A DNA stretch of 64,000 nt from G963678445 sp963678445 (GTDB lineage: Bacteria > Hydrogenedentota > Hydrogenedentia > Hydrogenedentales > G963678445): the NCBI GenBank assembly GCA_963678445.1, contig OY782877.1, positions 3,038,001 through 3,102,000 on the forward strand, read 5' to 3'. The notes under the pieces were generated by a model. The model searched no databases and was not told the DNA's origin. It was given only the letters and a program-made list of their open reading frames with translations. This document shows, in pieces, positions 1 to 8,896 of this stretch. Numbering within the stretch: the first letter of the stretch is position 1; each line of letters opens with the position of its first letter. The position numbers were made by a program, and so were the translations under genes.

Positions 1-1233
1 TCGGTTTCCGTCACCAGCCCCATAGACCACCAGCCCCGGTTGGGTAGCGCGGATTATGCATTTTTTGATTTGCTCCGCCAACTCTTTCTTGCGGCGTGCT
101 TTCAGCGTATACTGCGCCTCCGCCGAATTCAGTTTGGCCTCTGTCTGCGCCAATTTCGAAATCGCTGTTTTCTTCGCCCGCAATAATTTGCGCAAGGCCT
201 CCTCATAATCCGACAACAGCTTTTCTGCCTGTTTGGGAAATTCGTATTTAATAAACAACGCTTCTGTAGTCTTCGACGAATCCAGACTAATCTGCTTGCG
301 CTTAAAGGTCATTTCCTCCGTATCAAACTCATTTTTCGTCACAAAGTCCTTCTCAAAAAGGCGTTTCGTACCCTCCATGGTAGTCTGCGCCAACGCCAAC
401 TCCTCATGCGCCAGCATGCGCGCATCCTCCAGTTCGCGCAGCTTTTGACGCGCCTCGCCATCACCCAGAAGCTTTGGATCTGCATACTTTGAAAAATCAA
501 TGAATTCAGGCGGTTGATAGGACGATTCCAGGGAAGTCTCCTGACTGGCCTGCGCCGATTCCGATGGGGCAGGGGGGGCTTCTTTCAGCTTTTCCTGCGT
601 CTCTTGTTGTGTCTTTTCCTTTGTTTCCTCTGTTGCGGACGCCAAGACAGGGGTCGATGCTTCTGGGGCTGTATCCAGTTTGAGCATATCGATGATATCT
701 GCCGTCAACTCCGCCCCCAGATATTTCTCCAAATCCATACGGGCAAAGCGTGCACCCAACTCCGCCGTTTTGATATCACTTTCGTTCTGATTCACCTGAA
801 TCTCATACTGCTCACGCGCTTCTGTAAAACTCGCCTTGGCATTCTGGTATTCCAGTTCCTGCTCCGTCTGTCGATCCTCCAAATCACTCGAATCCAATTC
901 GACCAGCACCTTACCCTGTGCCACATCCTCTGCTGTAACCAGATACCCTTCCTCGACAATCGACAAGATCTTCGTTTCTCCCTGCACCTCCGACTTTAGT
1001 TCCTGGGATTCGCGCGCCTCAATCGTTCCCCCCTCCAACACGGTAATCTCCAATGGACCACGTATCGCGGAAAAAGAAATTCCCTGCGTACTTCCTGCAT
1101 CCATCGTATCCTTGCGACAACCACGCCAAGCCAGTCCGGCCAGCACCAATACCGCAAGTAAGAACAGAATCCATTTTAAACGCCGTTTCCGATTCGCGTT
1201 CGGGCTTACCTTGCCATCCGTATTAGAACGCAT
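1..1233 (-). CDS. HlyD-family efflux adaptor (periplasmic adaptor subunit), C-terminus outside window
   Basis: Reading leftward from ATG 1233, the frame stays open to the window edge (411 codons), so the C-terminus is missing. Residues about 18-35 form a single N-terminal membrane anchor after a basic start. A lipoyl/barrel-sandwich half-motif follows (LEITVLEGGTIEARES, then GKVLVELDSSDLEDR), and after it a long Glu/Gln/Lys-rich coiled coil interrupted by a Pro/Ala/Thr-rich stretch near residues 190-245. The visible end (IIRATQPGLVVYG) is the return strand of the lipoyl domain. This layout is that of adaptors linking an inner-membrane pump to TolC. The start overlaps the end of the upstream tolC-like gene by 11 bp with GGAGG 9 nt ahead, which implies translational coupling. 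The pump itself is not visible and is probably further left. Confidence 0.85.
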   Translation of the reverse strand, partial: MRSNTDGKVSPNANRKRRLKWILFLLAVLVLAGLAWRGCRKDTMDAGSTQGISFSAIRGPLEITVLEGGTIEARESQELKSEVQGETKILSIVEEGYLVTAEDVAQGKVLVELDSSDLEDRQTEQELEYQNAKASFTEAREQYEIQVNQNESDIKTAELGARFARMDLEKYLGAELTADIIDMLKLDTAPEASTPVLASATEETKEKTQQETQEKLKEAPPAPSESAQASQETSLESSYQPPEFIDFSKYADPKLLGDGEARQKLRELEDARMLAHEELALAQTTMEGTKRLFEKDFVTKNEFDTEEMTFKRKQISLDSSKTTEALFIKYEFPKQAEKLLSDYEEALRKLLRAKKTAISKLAQTEAKLNSAEAQYTLKARRKKELAEQIKKCIIRATQPGLVVYGAGDGNR

Positions 1234-3040
1234 CTTTCACTTCCTCCCACTGTCCATTTTCCTTGATGTAAAGTATCCCGATGTCGCGCCAAAATGCCAG
1301 GCGATACAAGGTGTGATTTACTAACGATTCAATCAATTCGTTCTGTGATTGGGTAAAGTCATTTTGCGCGTCCACCTGATCCATCGCCGTCGCCTCGCCC
1401 AACTCTGCGCGCAACTCCTGCTCCTCCACACGTCGCGCACTCAAATCCACCTTCATCTTTGCGATTTCATAATTACGATACGCCTGATCCAGATTACGCC
1501 AGGCGGCCCGCACATCCAATTTCACCGAATCCTCTTTGAGCGTTGTTTCCCGCTTCGCCTGTTCCAGACGAATCAAGGTGCTACGATAAGCATTCCGTTC
1601 CGACGTGCGATCCAGCGGCAAGTCCAAATCTACGCCTGCGCTCCACGTTGCACGCTCAAAGTCCAGATTTTCAAAATCACGCTGCCCGCTATTGTCCACC
1701 TCACCGCGTAACAACAACGAAAGTCCCGGCTTCAACGCATCCGCAGCCACATAGACCTTTCGCTCCGCATCCTCCAGCTGATCATACTGCGTGTACAAAT
1801 CCAGACGCGTCGCCAAGGCCACCTTAATCGCGTCTTCATCCGACAGCTTCGGATGTTGCAATCCCTGTTTGCGCAGCGAACTCAACTCGGTATCATCCAG
1901 AACCAGATTGGCATCCATCGACAGGCCCAGCTGGATCTTGAAATTATCCAATTCGTTCTTATAACGCCGCACCGCGTTGATCCAATTGTTCTCATTGTTC
2001 AACAGCGCCTGCTCCAAACGGCCCAAATCAGCCTGTTTGCTACGGCCTTCCTGCGCCAAAGCACGTTCACGTTCTACATTTCGTACAAAATTCTTGTAAC
2101 TGCGCCAGTTATTGCGTACGACATCGCGTGTGCGCAGCACGCTGTAATAGGAGGAGCAGATTTCGACCGTAAACTCCTTGCGGTAGCGGGTGAAACGGCG
2201 CAGCTCATACAACAGATCCCGTTCCGCCTGCGTTAACTTTTCTGCCGCCACCTTGGCCCCAGCCCCCTTTAACAAGGGCTGCGTGAATGTGCCGACCAAC
2301 GCGGAAGAAGCACTATCCGCGCCCTCTCCTGTCAGAAAGCGCATGAAGTTGCTCGTCAATCCCACCGCAATTCTTCCCCCGCCCTCCAAAAGCCAATCCA
2401 TCCCCACCTGCGTTTCTCCCGACAGCGTGCGCACCTTTTCCGTATGGGTTTGCATCTCATCCAGGCCCGCCAATGCACCCGCTCCCTCCACCAAATCTGC
2501 ATAAGCGCCTAACACATCCGCAGGCGTACCCGTCATCGACTCGATTTGCCCAATTACCTGACGTGTACCCGACAGCCCTGTACTGAAATCAGAGGCCTGC
2601 ATGGTGTCCGCCAACGAATGCGATACCCTGCTCGACGCGCCTCCCGAAAAGATAGGACTGTACTGGTGTCGTTCCAACATCAAAGCGAGCGCCTGTAGAT
2701 ATAGACTTTCTTTGCGCGTCTGATACGTGCGATTCTTGCGTACAGCAATCTGCAGCGCCTGTTCGAGGGGAACAATCGACGCGCCTAATTCGCGTTGTTC
2801 CGAACCTAAAGCCGGGTCCTCCTCCGTCACTACAGGGAGATCCGCCAGAGGCTGCCACGTCTCTTCCGTCTCAATAGAAAATTCTTTGGACATGCCTGGC
2901 ACATCAGGACTCTTCTCCGAAATTGCCTGATACGCATCCCGATCCGCTGTCTTTCGGTAATGCGTTGTCGAGCAACCCAGAATTACGGTGGGAATTAAGA
3001 CAATGCGTGCACTTTGCAGTAATACGCTTTTTATAGACAT
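1223..3040 (-). CDS. TolC-like outer-membrane efflux lipoprotein
   Basis: A 605-residue protein of the outer-membrane efflux (OEP/TolC) family, forming the outer-membrane channel for the neighbouring HlyD-like adaptor. The N-terminus is a lipoprotein signal with lipobox VILGC at about residue 23. Two TolC-type helical repeats are visible: one around residues 260-400 (RDLLYELRRFTRYRKEF, SYYSVLRTRDVVRNN) and one around 440-590 (LDLYTQYDQLEDAERKVY, QVDAQNDFTQSQNELI). It is longer than the usual 420-500 residues, because about 130 Gly/Ser/Thr-rich residues lie between the signal and the first barrel-like segment (TFTQPLLKGAG). The start ATG has AAGGGA upstream and lies 13 bp after the esterase gene, in the same operon. 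Confidence 0.85.
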   Translation of the reverse strand: MSIKSVLLQSARIVLIPTVILGCSTTHYRKTADRDAYQAISEKSPDVPGMSKEFSIETEETWQPLADLPVVTEEDPALGSEQRELGASIVPLEQALQIAVRKNRTYQTRKESLYLQALALMLERHQYSPIFSGGASSRVSHSLADTMQASDFSTGLSGTRQVIGQIESMTGTPADVLGAYADLVEGAGALAGLDEMQTHTEKVRTLSGETQVGMDWLLEGGGRIAVGLTSNFMRFLTGEGADSASSALVGTFTQPLLKGAGAKVAAEKLTQAERDLLYELRRFTRYRKEFTVEICSSYYSVLRTRDVVRNNWRSYKNFVRNVERERALAQEGRSKQADLGRLEQALLNNENNWINAVRRYKNELDNFKIQLGLSMDANLVLDDTELSSLRKQGLQHPKLSDEDAIKVALATRLDLYTQYDQLEDAERKVYVAADALKPGLSLLLRGEVDNSGQRDFENLDFERATWSAGVDLDLPLDRTSERNAYRSTLIRLEQAKRETTLKEDSVKLDVRAAWRNLDQAYRNYEIAKMKVDLSARRVEEQELRAELGEATAMDQVDAQNDFTQSQNELIESLVNHTLYRLAFWRDIGILYIKENGQWEEVKDAF

Positions 3041-3053
3041 ACAACGTCCCTTA

Positions 3054-4013
3054 TCACAGTGTCAGCATGCGTTGATACGCCGTATCGCAAAATTCCGGGT
3101 AGCCCTCATGGGAAAAATCGGGATAGATCATAACCTCTTTCGGGGCCGTGATTTTGTTATACGCCGCAAACTGTGTCGAAGGCGGGCAAATATCGTCCAT
3201 CAGCCCCGTCGCCATCAACACCTCTCCCTGAATTCTGGACGCTAAATGCTGGCAATCAATGTAGCCCAGCCGCGTGAAAACCTCCTCTTCCCGTTTATGG
3301 AGCGGGTCGAAAGCGCGGAAGAATTCTTTAAGCTCGCGGTAGGATTGTATCGCGAGATCCATTTCCCAAACCCGTTGATAGTCGCACAAAAACGGACATC
3401 TCGGTGCAAGCTTGCGGATACGGGGTTCCAGCGCAGCGCAGGCCAATGTTAACGCGCCGCCCTGAGAGCCACCCTCCGCACCTACCCGGTCCGAATCTAC
3501 CTCGGGCATATCCATTACGATGCGCGCCAGTTGCGCTGTATCGAGGAAAATGGAACGGAACAACATTTTTTCCGGCGCATCATCCAGACCACGAATGATG
3601 TGCCCATGCAGTGTGTTCCCTGTTACCCCGCCTACGTCTTCGGAACGTCCCCCCTGCCCTCGACAATCCAAGGCAGCCAGGGAGAGCCCTGCTGCAGCAT
3701 AGTGCAGCAATTCATGCCATTCAGGACTGCGTCCGGAATAGCCGTGAAAATGCAGTACCGCCGCATGGGGAACGGAAATATTCTTGGGGCGTACGTACTT
3801 CGCGTGCACACGCGCACCCCCCACGCCGGTAAAGTACAAATGGAAGCATTCTGCAAACGGTGTCTGGAAAGAAGCAGGAAGCAATTCCAGCTCTGAATCC
3901 ATCGCATGCATTTCTTTCAGGGCAGCCGCCCAGTACGCATCAAAATCAGCCGGTTTGGGATTAATTCCCTGATAGGCATGCAATTCTTCTAAAGGTAAAT
4001 CAACTATAGGCAC
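3054..4013 (-). CDS. Acetyl xylan esterase / cephalosporin-C deacetylase-like (CE7) hydrolase
   Basis: About 319 residues, the normal CE7 length. CE7 esterases remove acetyl groups from xylo-oligosaccharides and related small esters. Visible family marks are an N-terminal AXE1 signature (LPLEELHAYQGINPKPADFD), the RGQGGRSEDVGG loop, the nucleophile elbow GGSQGGA, an Asp in TGLMDDICPPSTQF and the catalytic His in DFSHEGYPEF. I place the start at GTG 4013: GAGGAG, formed by the last codons of the upstream SGNH hydrolase, lies 7 nt before it, and the protein then begins MPIVDLPLEEL. A longer TTG start at 4028 lacks a ribosome site. No signal peptide is seen, so it is probably cytoplasmic. The gap to the upstream gene is 4 nt, so the two are coupled. 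Confidence 0.85.
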   Translation of the reverse strand: MPIVDLPLEELHAYQGINPKPADFDAYWAAALKEMHAMDSELELLPASFQTPFAECFHLYFTGVGGARVHAKYVRPKNISVPHAAVLHFHGYSGRSPEWHELLHYAAAGLSLAALDCRGQGGRSEDVGGVTGNTLHGHIIRGLDDAPEKMLFRSIFLDTAQLARIVMDMPEVDSDRVGAEGGSQGGALTLACAALEPRIRKLAPRCPFLCDYQRVWEMDLAIQSYRELKEFFRAFDPLHKREEEVFTRLGYIDCQHLASRIQGEVLMATGLMDDICPPSTQFAAYNKITAPKEVMIYPDFSHEGYPEFCDTAYQRMLTL

Positions 4014-4017
4014 AACA

Positions 4018-5199
4018 CTACTCCTCAAAGCACGCTTTTAAAACGGGGGCAAAGGCCTCCGCCATACGTATAAACCCCAAATCGGTCGGATGAGTTCCAT
4101 CCACAGTGGCCTCACCATCATTTCCCAGTAATTTTTCTCCGGCAAGATAATACAAACCCGGCACGCCCTTGTCTACAAGCCGTTCATAGGCAGCACGGGT
4201 CTCCTTATTCTTCCGTTCATAGCTTTTTCGCGCACGTCGAATAAAGTACCCGGCCTGATACGATATATTTTCCACCAAAACAATCGGCGTATCGGGCCGC
4301 GCTTTGCGCAATGCTTCAATAAAAGGCTCAATGCGCGCTTTCAACTGTTCCGGATCCAGGTTAGGCGCGCAATCCAGCACATAGGCCGCCACATCCAGTT
4401 CGGCGAGCAATTCACCCAACTCCGGCTCCAGCTTACCATTGCCGGAAAAGCCTATATTGATACATTCCCGTTGCAGCCAACGTCCCAAAATAGCCGGATA
4501 GGCCATGCCCGGACGGGAAGCGCATCCGCCATGGGTGATCGAGGTGCCGTAAAAGCAAATCGGTTTGGCGTGGGAAGCCGGACGTGCAGGCGCTTTGGCA
4601 AGCATGCTTCTTGGGGGTACGCCAATTTCTAAACGGGTTACGCCGTTATACAACGGAAGATACAGCAAAAACTCATGCTGTCCTTTTGGAAGCGCCTTGA
4701 CCAGTTCCTTTTCATTGCTTTGCGCATCAGGACGTCCCGCACCAATCCATCGCCAGACCGCGCCATCACGCACGTAAAGGTCCAAACCACTGACTCCGGT
4801 GGCGGGCATATGCGGCATCGCCAGATTTTTGCTGCGCAAGGTCCATCGTGCGGAAATTTTTTGTGCATCCGACACAAAATGTACCGCCAACCCTGCTGAA
4901 TGACGACTCAAACTCCATACGGCGTCGCGCACTACACCCTCAGCCTTAGCAGGAAGTCGGTCATACGGTTCTTTCAGCTCTGTCCAGCCCTGTCCTTCCA
5001 ACCCCAACGAGAGCGCATCATACCAGAGCCAATCGCCCTCAGGCGATTGAGTCGCCATATTGGGATCCAGGTGTTCTATGTCCGACACGGTTTCCTGAGC
5101 TACAGAAAACGCCATGACGCTACAGCATCCCACGAATAACACCAACATCCTGATGATATTCTGCAGGCGATTTCTTTCTAATCCAGCATAGAAGTGCAT
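4018..5199 (-). CDS. Exported SGNH/GDSL-family hydrolase
   Basis: A 393-residue protein with an N-terminal hydrophobic segment (MLVLFVGCCSVMAFSVAQE) that reads as a signal peptide; the first 17 residues may be an extended n-region or the start may be Met18. Residues about 50-200 form a beta-rich N-terminal domain (jelly-roll type, GWTELKEPYDRLPAKAEG). The C-terminal half is the SGNH hydrolase: block I FYGTSITHGGCASRPG with the Ser nucleophile, block II Gly in IGFSGNGKLEPE, and block V DGTHPTDLGF with Asp and His. Such proteins are usually carbohydrate esterases. AGGAG stands just upstream of ATG 5199. It is the first gene of a leftward operon with the CE7 esterase, which suggests deacetylation of plant or algal glycans. 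Confidence 0.82.
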   Translation of the reverse strand: MHFYAGLERNRLQNIIRMLVLFVGCCSVMAFSVAQETVSDIEHLDPNMATQSPEGDWLWYDALSLGLEGQGWTELKEPYDRLPAKAEGVVRDAVWSLSRHSAGLAVHFVSDAQKISARWTLRSKNLAMPHMPATGVSGLDLYVRDGAVWRWIGAGRPDAQSNEKELVKALPKGQHEFLLYLPLYNGVTRLEIGVPPRSMLAKAPARPASHAKPICFYGTSITHGGCASRPGMAYPAILGRWLQRECINIGFSGNGKLEPELGELLAELDVAAYVLDCAPNLDPEQLKARIEPFIEALRKARPDTPIVLVENISYQAGYFIRRARKSYERKNKETRAAYERLVDKGVPGLYYLAGEKLLGNDGEATVDGTHPTDLGFIRMAEAFAPVLKACFEE

Positions 5200-5271
5200 T
5201 TTTTTCTCCTGTCTACCGATTTACACCCAAACCATACCGCAGCGCCTTGATTACAAGCTTATGAGCTAAGG

Positions 5272-5300
5272 TTGATATTATCGTCTGTCGCCCTGATAAT
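5272..5300 (+). promoter_or_regulatory. Candidate sigma70-type promoter for the heparinase-like gene
   Basis: TTGATA at 5272-5277, a 17-nt spacer and GATAAT at 5295-5300. It lies in the divergent spacer between the SGNH operon and the lyase-like gene, about 130 nt before the chosen start. Sequence match only. Confidence 0.45.
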
Positions 5301-5429
5301 AGACTATATTTAGCGGCACTTTACAACGAAATTCCATCTGGAGCATATAGAGGAGTGCCAAAACCCCAGATAAACGACCAGCACTACAGGCGATAACGCA
5401 TGGTCCCTACACCTTTGGAAAGGAATACG

Positions 5430-7331
5430 ATGAATATCCTGTACCGTTGTTTTGCAGTACTCCTGCTTGTATGCGCTCTAACGACAGGCAGTGCGGCATT
5501 TGCTGCTTCCAGAGTCCCTTCGGATTTGAGCGCCAGTTTGAAAAAGACACCTCCTGCGCATCCGCGTCTTTTCTTAACCGATACGCAAAAGCCGGCGCTT
5601 CGTGAAAAAATTGAAAACGAACCTCTCTGGAAAAGTGTCTATGACTATCTGTTAGCGAACACGGAAATTGTGAAAGAGCTTCCACCGCTTACACGCAAGA
5701 AAACGGGAAAACGTCTTTTGAGTGTTTCACGCGCTTGTATCCAGCGAGTTTCGTACTTGGCGCTGACCTATCGCATGACGGGGGACGCAAGCAGTTTAGA
5801 ACGTGCAAAGGAGGAAATGTTGGCGGTGGCCCAATTTGAGGATTGGAACCCGAGTCATTTCCTGGATGTGGCGGAAATGACGATGGCGATGGCGATAGGC
5901 TACGATTGGTTGTATAACGATCTGGATGCGGATACACGCGCCACCATTCGGAACGCAATTGTCGAGAAAGGCTTGCGCACTTCGCTAAAAGGGGGGGGAT
6001 GGGTCACGACGACACACAATTGGAATCAGGTTTGCCATGGCGGCCTGGTGGCTGGTGCGTTGGCCGTCTTGGAGGATGAGCCGGTGCTCTCTCGCAGGAT
6101 TATTGAACGGGCGCTTGCCAATGTCCCCCGCGCCATGCATGAATATGAACCCGATGGCGTGTACCCCGAAGGCCCCTCCTATTGGGGATACGGCACTACC
6201 TACAACGTGTTGCTGATTGCCGCACTGGAATCCGCGCTGGGCAAGGATTTCGGCTTGTCGCAGTCGCCGGGGTTCATGAAAACGCCGTATTTCTATCTGC
6301 AGACGACAGCGCCTACCGGGTTGTATTATAACTTTTCCGATTGCGGTACGCGGGGGTGTGCCGCCGCCGCTATGCATTGGTTTGGCGGACGGTTGCAACA
6401 GCCGGGCCTGTTGTGGAATGAGAAAAAAGCGCTTGAGGGCTTTGTTGACGCTAAGCCCAATCCCAGTGGTTCCGCCGATCGGATGCTTACCTTCTTATTG
6501 ATTTGGGGACAGCCGGTAGACCAGTTAGAAACGCCCAAGATGCTAAGCTGGCAGGGGAACGGGCGTACGCCCATCGCAATACTGCGTAATGGATGGGATG
6601 CGAACGATGCCTTTTTTGCCATCAAGGGGGGCTCCCCTGGTAGCAATCATGCCCACATGGATATCGGTTCGTTTGTACTTGATATGGAAGGCGTGCGCTG
6701 GGCGCATGAGCTTGGTGCGCAAAATTACCACAATCTGGAATCCAAAGGGATCGATCTCTGGAACCGTAGCCAGGATAGTGAACGTTGGACCGTTTTCCGG
6801 TTGAACAACTATAGCCATAGTACGTTGACGGTGGACGAGCAATTGCAACGCGTCAAAGGGCGTGCGCCTATTACCGATTTTTCCAGTACAGCAGACGCAT
6901 CTTTTGCCATAGTGGATATGACGCCGGTATATGAAGGACAACTACGTACAGCAAAACGGGGTGGCCGTCTGTCTGGAAAAACCGTATTGCTGCAGGATGA
7001 GCTGGAAACGCTGGATCGCGCTACTTCGGTGTGTTGGGGAATGATGACGCAGGCAGCTGTCGAGATTTCTGCGGACCATCCAAACATGGCCGTATTGAAA
7101 AAAGACGGAAAAGAACTGACCCTCAAGGTACTCACTCCTTCCGATGCGGTGCTTAGCCTCTATGATGCCGAGACACCGCCGCAGCCGTATGATGAGAAGA
7201 ATCCCGATACTCGTATGCTCCGTTTTACAACCCAGATTCCCGCCTCTACGCAGCAGACGCTAACGGTGATGATGTACACGGGTTCCGCTCCCGAAAATTC
7301 TCCCGAGCTCTCTCCCCTGAAAAAGTGGTAA
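5430..7331 (+). CDS. Secreted heparinase II/III- or alginate-lyase-like polysaccharide lyase
   Basis: 633 residues from ATG 5430, chosen because GGAAAGGA lies 7-8 nt upstream and a clean signal peptide follows (MNILYRCFAVLLLVCAL to AFAAS). The mature protein has an alpha-toroid-like N-terminal domain (HPRLFLTDTQKPALREKI, then NWNQVCHGGLVAGAL and DGVYPEGPSYWGYG, the conserved Asn/His/Tyr-rich block). Its C-terminal heparinase II/III-like beta domain begins around SNHAHMDIGSFVLD. Families of this build cleave uronate-containing polysaccharides by beta-elimination in the periplasm or outside the cell; the exact substrate cannot be read from sequence. An in-frame ATG at 5400 has no ribosome site. 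The gene ends just before a strong terminator and looks monocistronic. Confidence 0.8.
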   Translation: MNILYRCFAVLLLVCALTTGSAAFAASRVPSDLSASLKKTPPAHPRLFLTDTQKPALREKIENEPLWKSVYDYLLANTEIVKELPPLTRKKTGKRLLSVSRACIQRVSYLALTYRMTGDASSLERAKEEMLAVAQFEDWNPSHFLDVAEMTMAMAIGYDWLYNDLDADTRATIRNAIVEKGLRTSLKGGGWVTTTHNWNQVCHGGLVAGALAVLEDEPVLSRRIIERALANVPRAMHEYEPDGVYPEGPSYWGYGTTYNVLLIAALESALGKDFGLSQSPGFMKTPYFYLQTTAPTGLYYNFSDCGTRGCAAAAMHWFGGRLQQPGLLWNEKKALEGFVDAKPNPSGSADRMLTFLLIWGQPVDQLETPKMLSWQGNGRTPIAILRNGWDANDAFFAIKGGSPGSNHAHMDIGSFVLDMEGVRWAHELGAQNYHNLESKGIDLWNRSQDSERWTVFRLNNYSHSTLTVDEQLQRVKGRAPITDFSSTADASFAIVDMTPVYEGQLRTAKRGGRLSGKTVLLQDELETLDRATSVCWGMMTQAAVEISADHPNMAVLKKDGKELTLKVLTPSDAVLSLYDAETPPQPYDEKNPDTRMLRFTTQIPASTQQTLTVMMYTGSAPENSPELSPLKKW

Positions 7332-7347
7332 AGCGTGCCAATACCAA

Positions 7348-7384
7348 CCCCCCGCTTCTCTACTTCAAGGAGAGAAGCGGGGGG
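7348..7384. terminator. Bidirectional rho-independent terminator
   Basis: A perfect 14-bp stem (7348-7361 with 7371-7384) around a 9-nt loop sits between two convergent genes. It probably ends both the lyase-like gene (+) and the Gfo/Idh/MocA gene (-). Confidence 0.85.
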
Positions 7385-7411
7385 TGCTTTATTCATTAAG
7401 GGACTATCCGC

Positions 7412-8692
7412 TTAGGCAAGCTGCGGCACTTCAAAACCTTCCTGGTAAGGACGAGTCAGCAATGCGCTGGCTTCCGCATCGTTCTTGAATTGTTCGGTAA
7501 CCGGATCAAATTCCAAGGTGCGCCCCGTACGGTATGCGATATTGCCAAAGTGGCAAATAGACGCCGCCACATGCCCTTGCTCAGGGGTTGCAGGTACCGC
7601 TGCAGGATCCTGCGCACGTACCGCATCAATAAACGCGCGTATATGCAAACGCGTCGAAGCAACTTCCCGGACAGGTTTTTCATCCGGAATTTCCTGATGC
7701 TTCTTATCATAAAATTTCTGATTGGCCATATACCCTTCGGAACCATAGAACATGGGTTCCACTTCACCACCCTTTTCATCATTGGAATACCGTCCACGAA
7801 CATCACACACAATCATCGTGCCATCCGCATACGTATAACTCGCCTGTTGGGTATTGGGGGTTTCACCGCCATCTTGATAGCCAAAACGCCCGCCGCTGCT
7901 ACTGACTTTCACAGGAAGGCCCTTATCGAAGACCCAATTTGCGACATCCGTCAGATGCGGTACATTGTTGCCCAATTCACCGTTCCCGTAATGCCAATAC
8001 CAATGCCAATTATAATGCACATAATTGGGGCTGAAGGCGCGTCGTGTCGCCGGTCCCTGCCACAAATCCCACTGCAGATGTTCAGGAGCCTTTTTCTCCA
8101 CAAACGGTCCCAGCGAGCCACGTTGCTTGAAGCAGATGCAGCGCGCCATATAAACATCACCGATGGTTCCCGCTTTCAAACGTTCCACAATACGCTGCCA
8201 AACCAACTCCGAACGACGTTGCGTGCCATGCTGAACCACCTTCTTATACTTCTTCGCCGCAGCAACCAACTGTTTCCCTTCCCAATACGTATTGCTGATC
8301 GGCTTCTCCACATAGACGTCCTTGCCCGCCTGCATCGCCCAGATAGCAGCCAACGTATGCCAATGATTCGGCGCACCAATCGTCACTGCATCAATATCAT
8401 CATCCGCCAACAGATCCCGAATATCCTGGTACGCCTTCAACGTGCGTCCGGTTTTCGCTTTAAACTCCGCCACACGCTCCTCAAGCACCTTGGCATCCAC
8501 ATCACAGATCGCCGCCATATCCGCATTACGATATACTTCACATTCACGAACATGATCCCAACCACGACTGCGCACGCCGATTGTAGCCACCCGAACCTTA
8601 TCATTGGCGCCCCACACACGCCCCGTAGTCGACAGGCCCGCCGCCAACACCGCCGCACTGGACGCGCCCAAAAAATGTCGTCTGCTTATCAT
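7412..8692 (-). CDS. Tat-exported Gfo/Idh/MocA-family oxidoreductase
   Basis: A 426-residue NAD(P)-dependent sugar or inositol dehydrogenase-like protein. The start at 8692 is favoured over 8737 because GAGGA lies 8 nt upstream and the protein then opens with a twin-arginine signal, ISRRHFLGASSAAVLAAGL, so it is exported folded with its cofactor. The Rossmann domain is marked by VRVATIGVRSRGWDHV and the conserved EKPIS lysine motif. The C-terminal alpha/beta domain has YNWHWYWHYGNGELGNN with the His/Asp-rich site common in the exported members. Such proteins are abundant in Planctomycetes, Verrucomicrobia and Hydrogenedentes. The substrate is unknown; the nearby lyase and DUF1080 protein suggest a glycan-derived sugar. 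Confidence 0.88.
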   Translation of the reverse strand: MISRRHFLGASSAAVLAAGLSTTGRVWGANDKVRVATIGVRSRGWDHVRECEVYRNADMAAICDVDAKVLEERVAEFKAKTGRTLKAYQDIRDLLADDDIDAVTIGAPNHWHTLAAIWAMQAGKDVYVEKPISNTYWEGKQLVAAAKKYKKVVQHGTQRRSELVWQRIVERLKAGTIGDVYMARCICFKQRGSLGPFVEKKAPEHLQWDLWQGPATRRAFSPNYVHYNWHWYWHYGNGELGNNVPHLTDVANWVFDKGLPVKVSSSGGRFGYQDGGETPNTQQASYTYADGTMIVCDVRGRYSNDEKGGEVEPMFYGSEGYMANQKFYDKKHQEIPDEKPVREVASTRLHIRAFIDAVRAQDPAAVPATPEQGHVAASICHFGNIAYRTGRTLEFDPVTEQFKNDAEASALLTRPYQEGFEVPQLA

Positions 8693-8745
8693 TATGATAG
8701 TCCTCATTTGGTTTAAATTAACGATAACATCCCGCAACGCGGTGC

Positions 8746-8774
8746 ATTATGCAACGATATTTCAAAAAAAACAA
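8746..8774 (-). promoter_or_regulatory. Candidate promoter for the Gfo/Idh/MocA gene
   Basis: Read on the minus strand: TTGTTT, 17-nt spacer, CATAAT. The inferred start site lies about 45 nt before the ATG at 8692. Sequence match only. Confidence 0.4.
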
Positions 8775-8896
8775 GCCAGCAGTTTTTTATGCTAGAAACA
8801 ATGTCCCTCACCCAGAATTTGGATTCAGGGCTTGACCCGGTGGTACACAGCAATTACTATGGCGGTGCGTAGATTGACAACAAAATGGAGAGTGTT

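Noticed and set aside
7490..8716. A 408-codon rightward open frame opposite the Gfo/Idh/MocA gene
   Set aside because: The leftward frame has a Tat signal and family motifs; the opposite frame is Ile/Arg/His-rich and is a codon-bias shadow.
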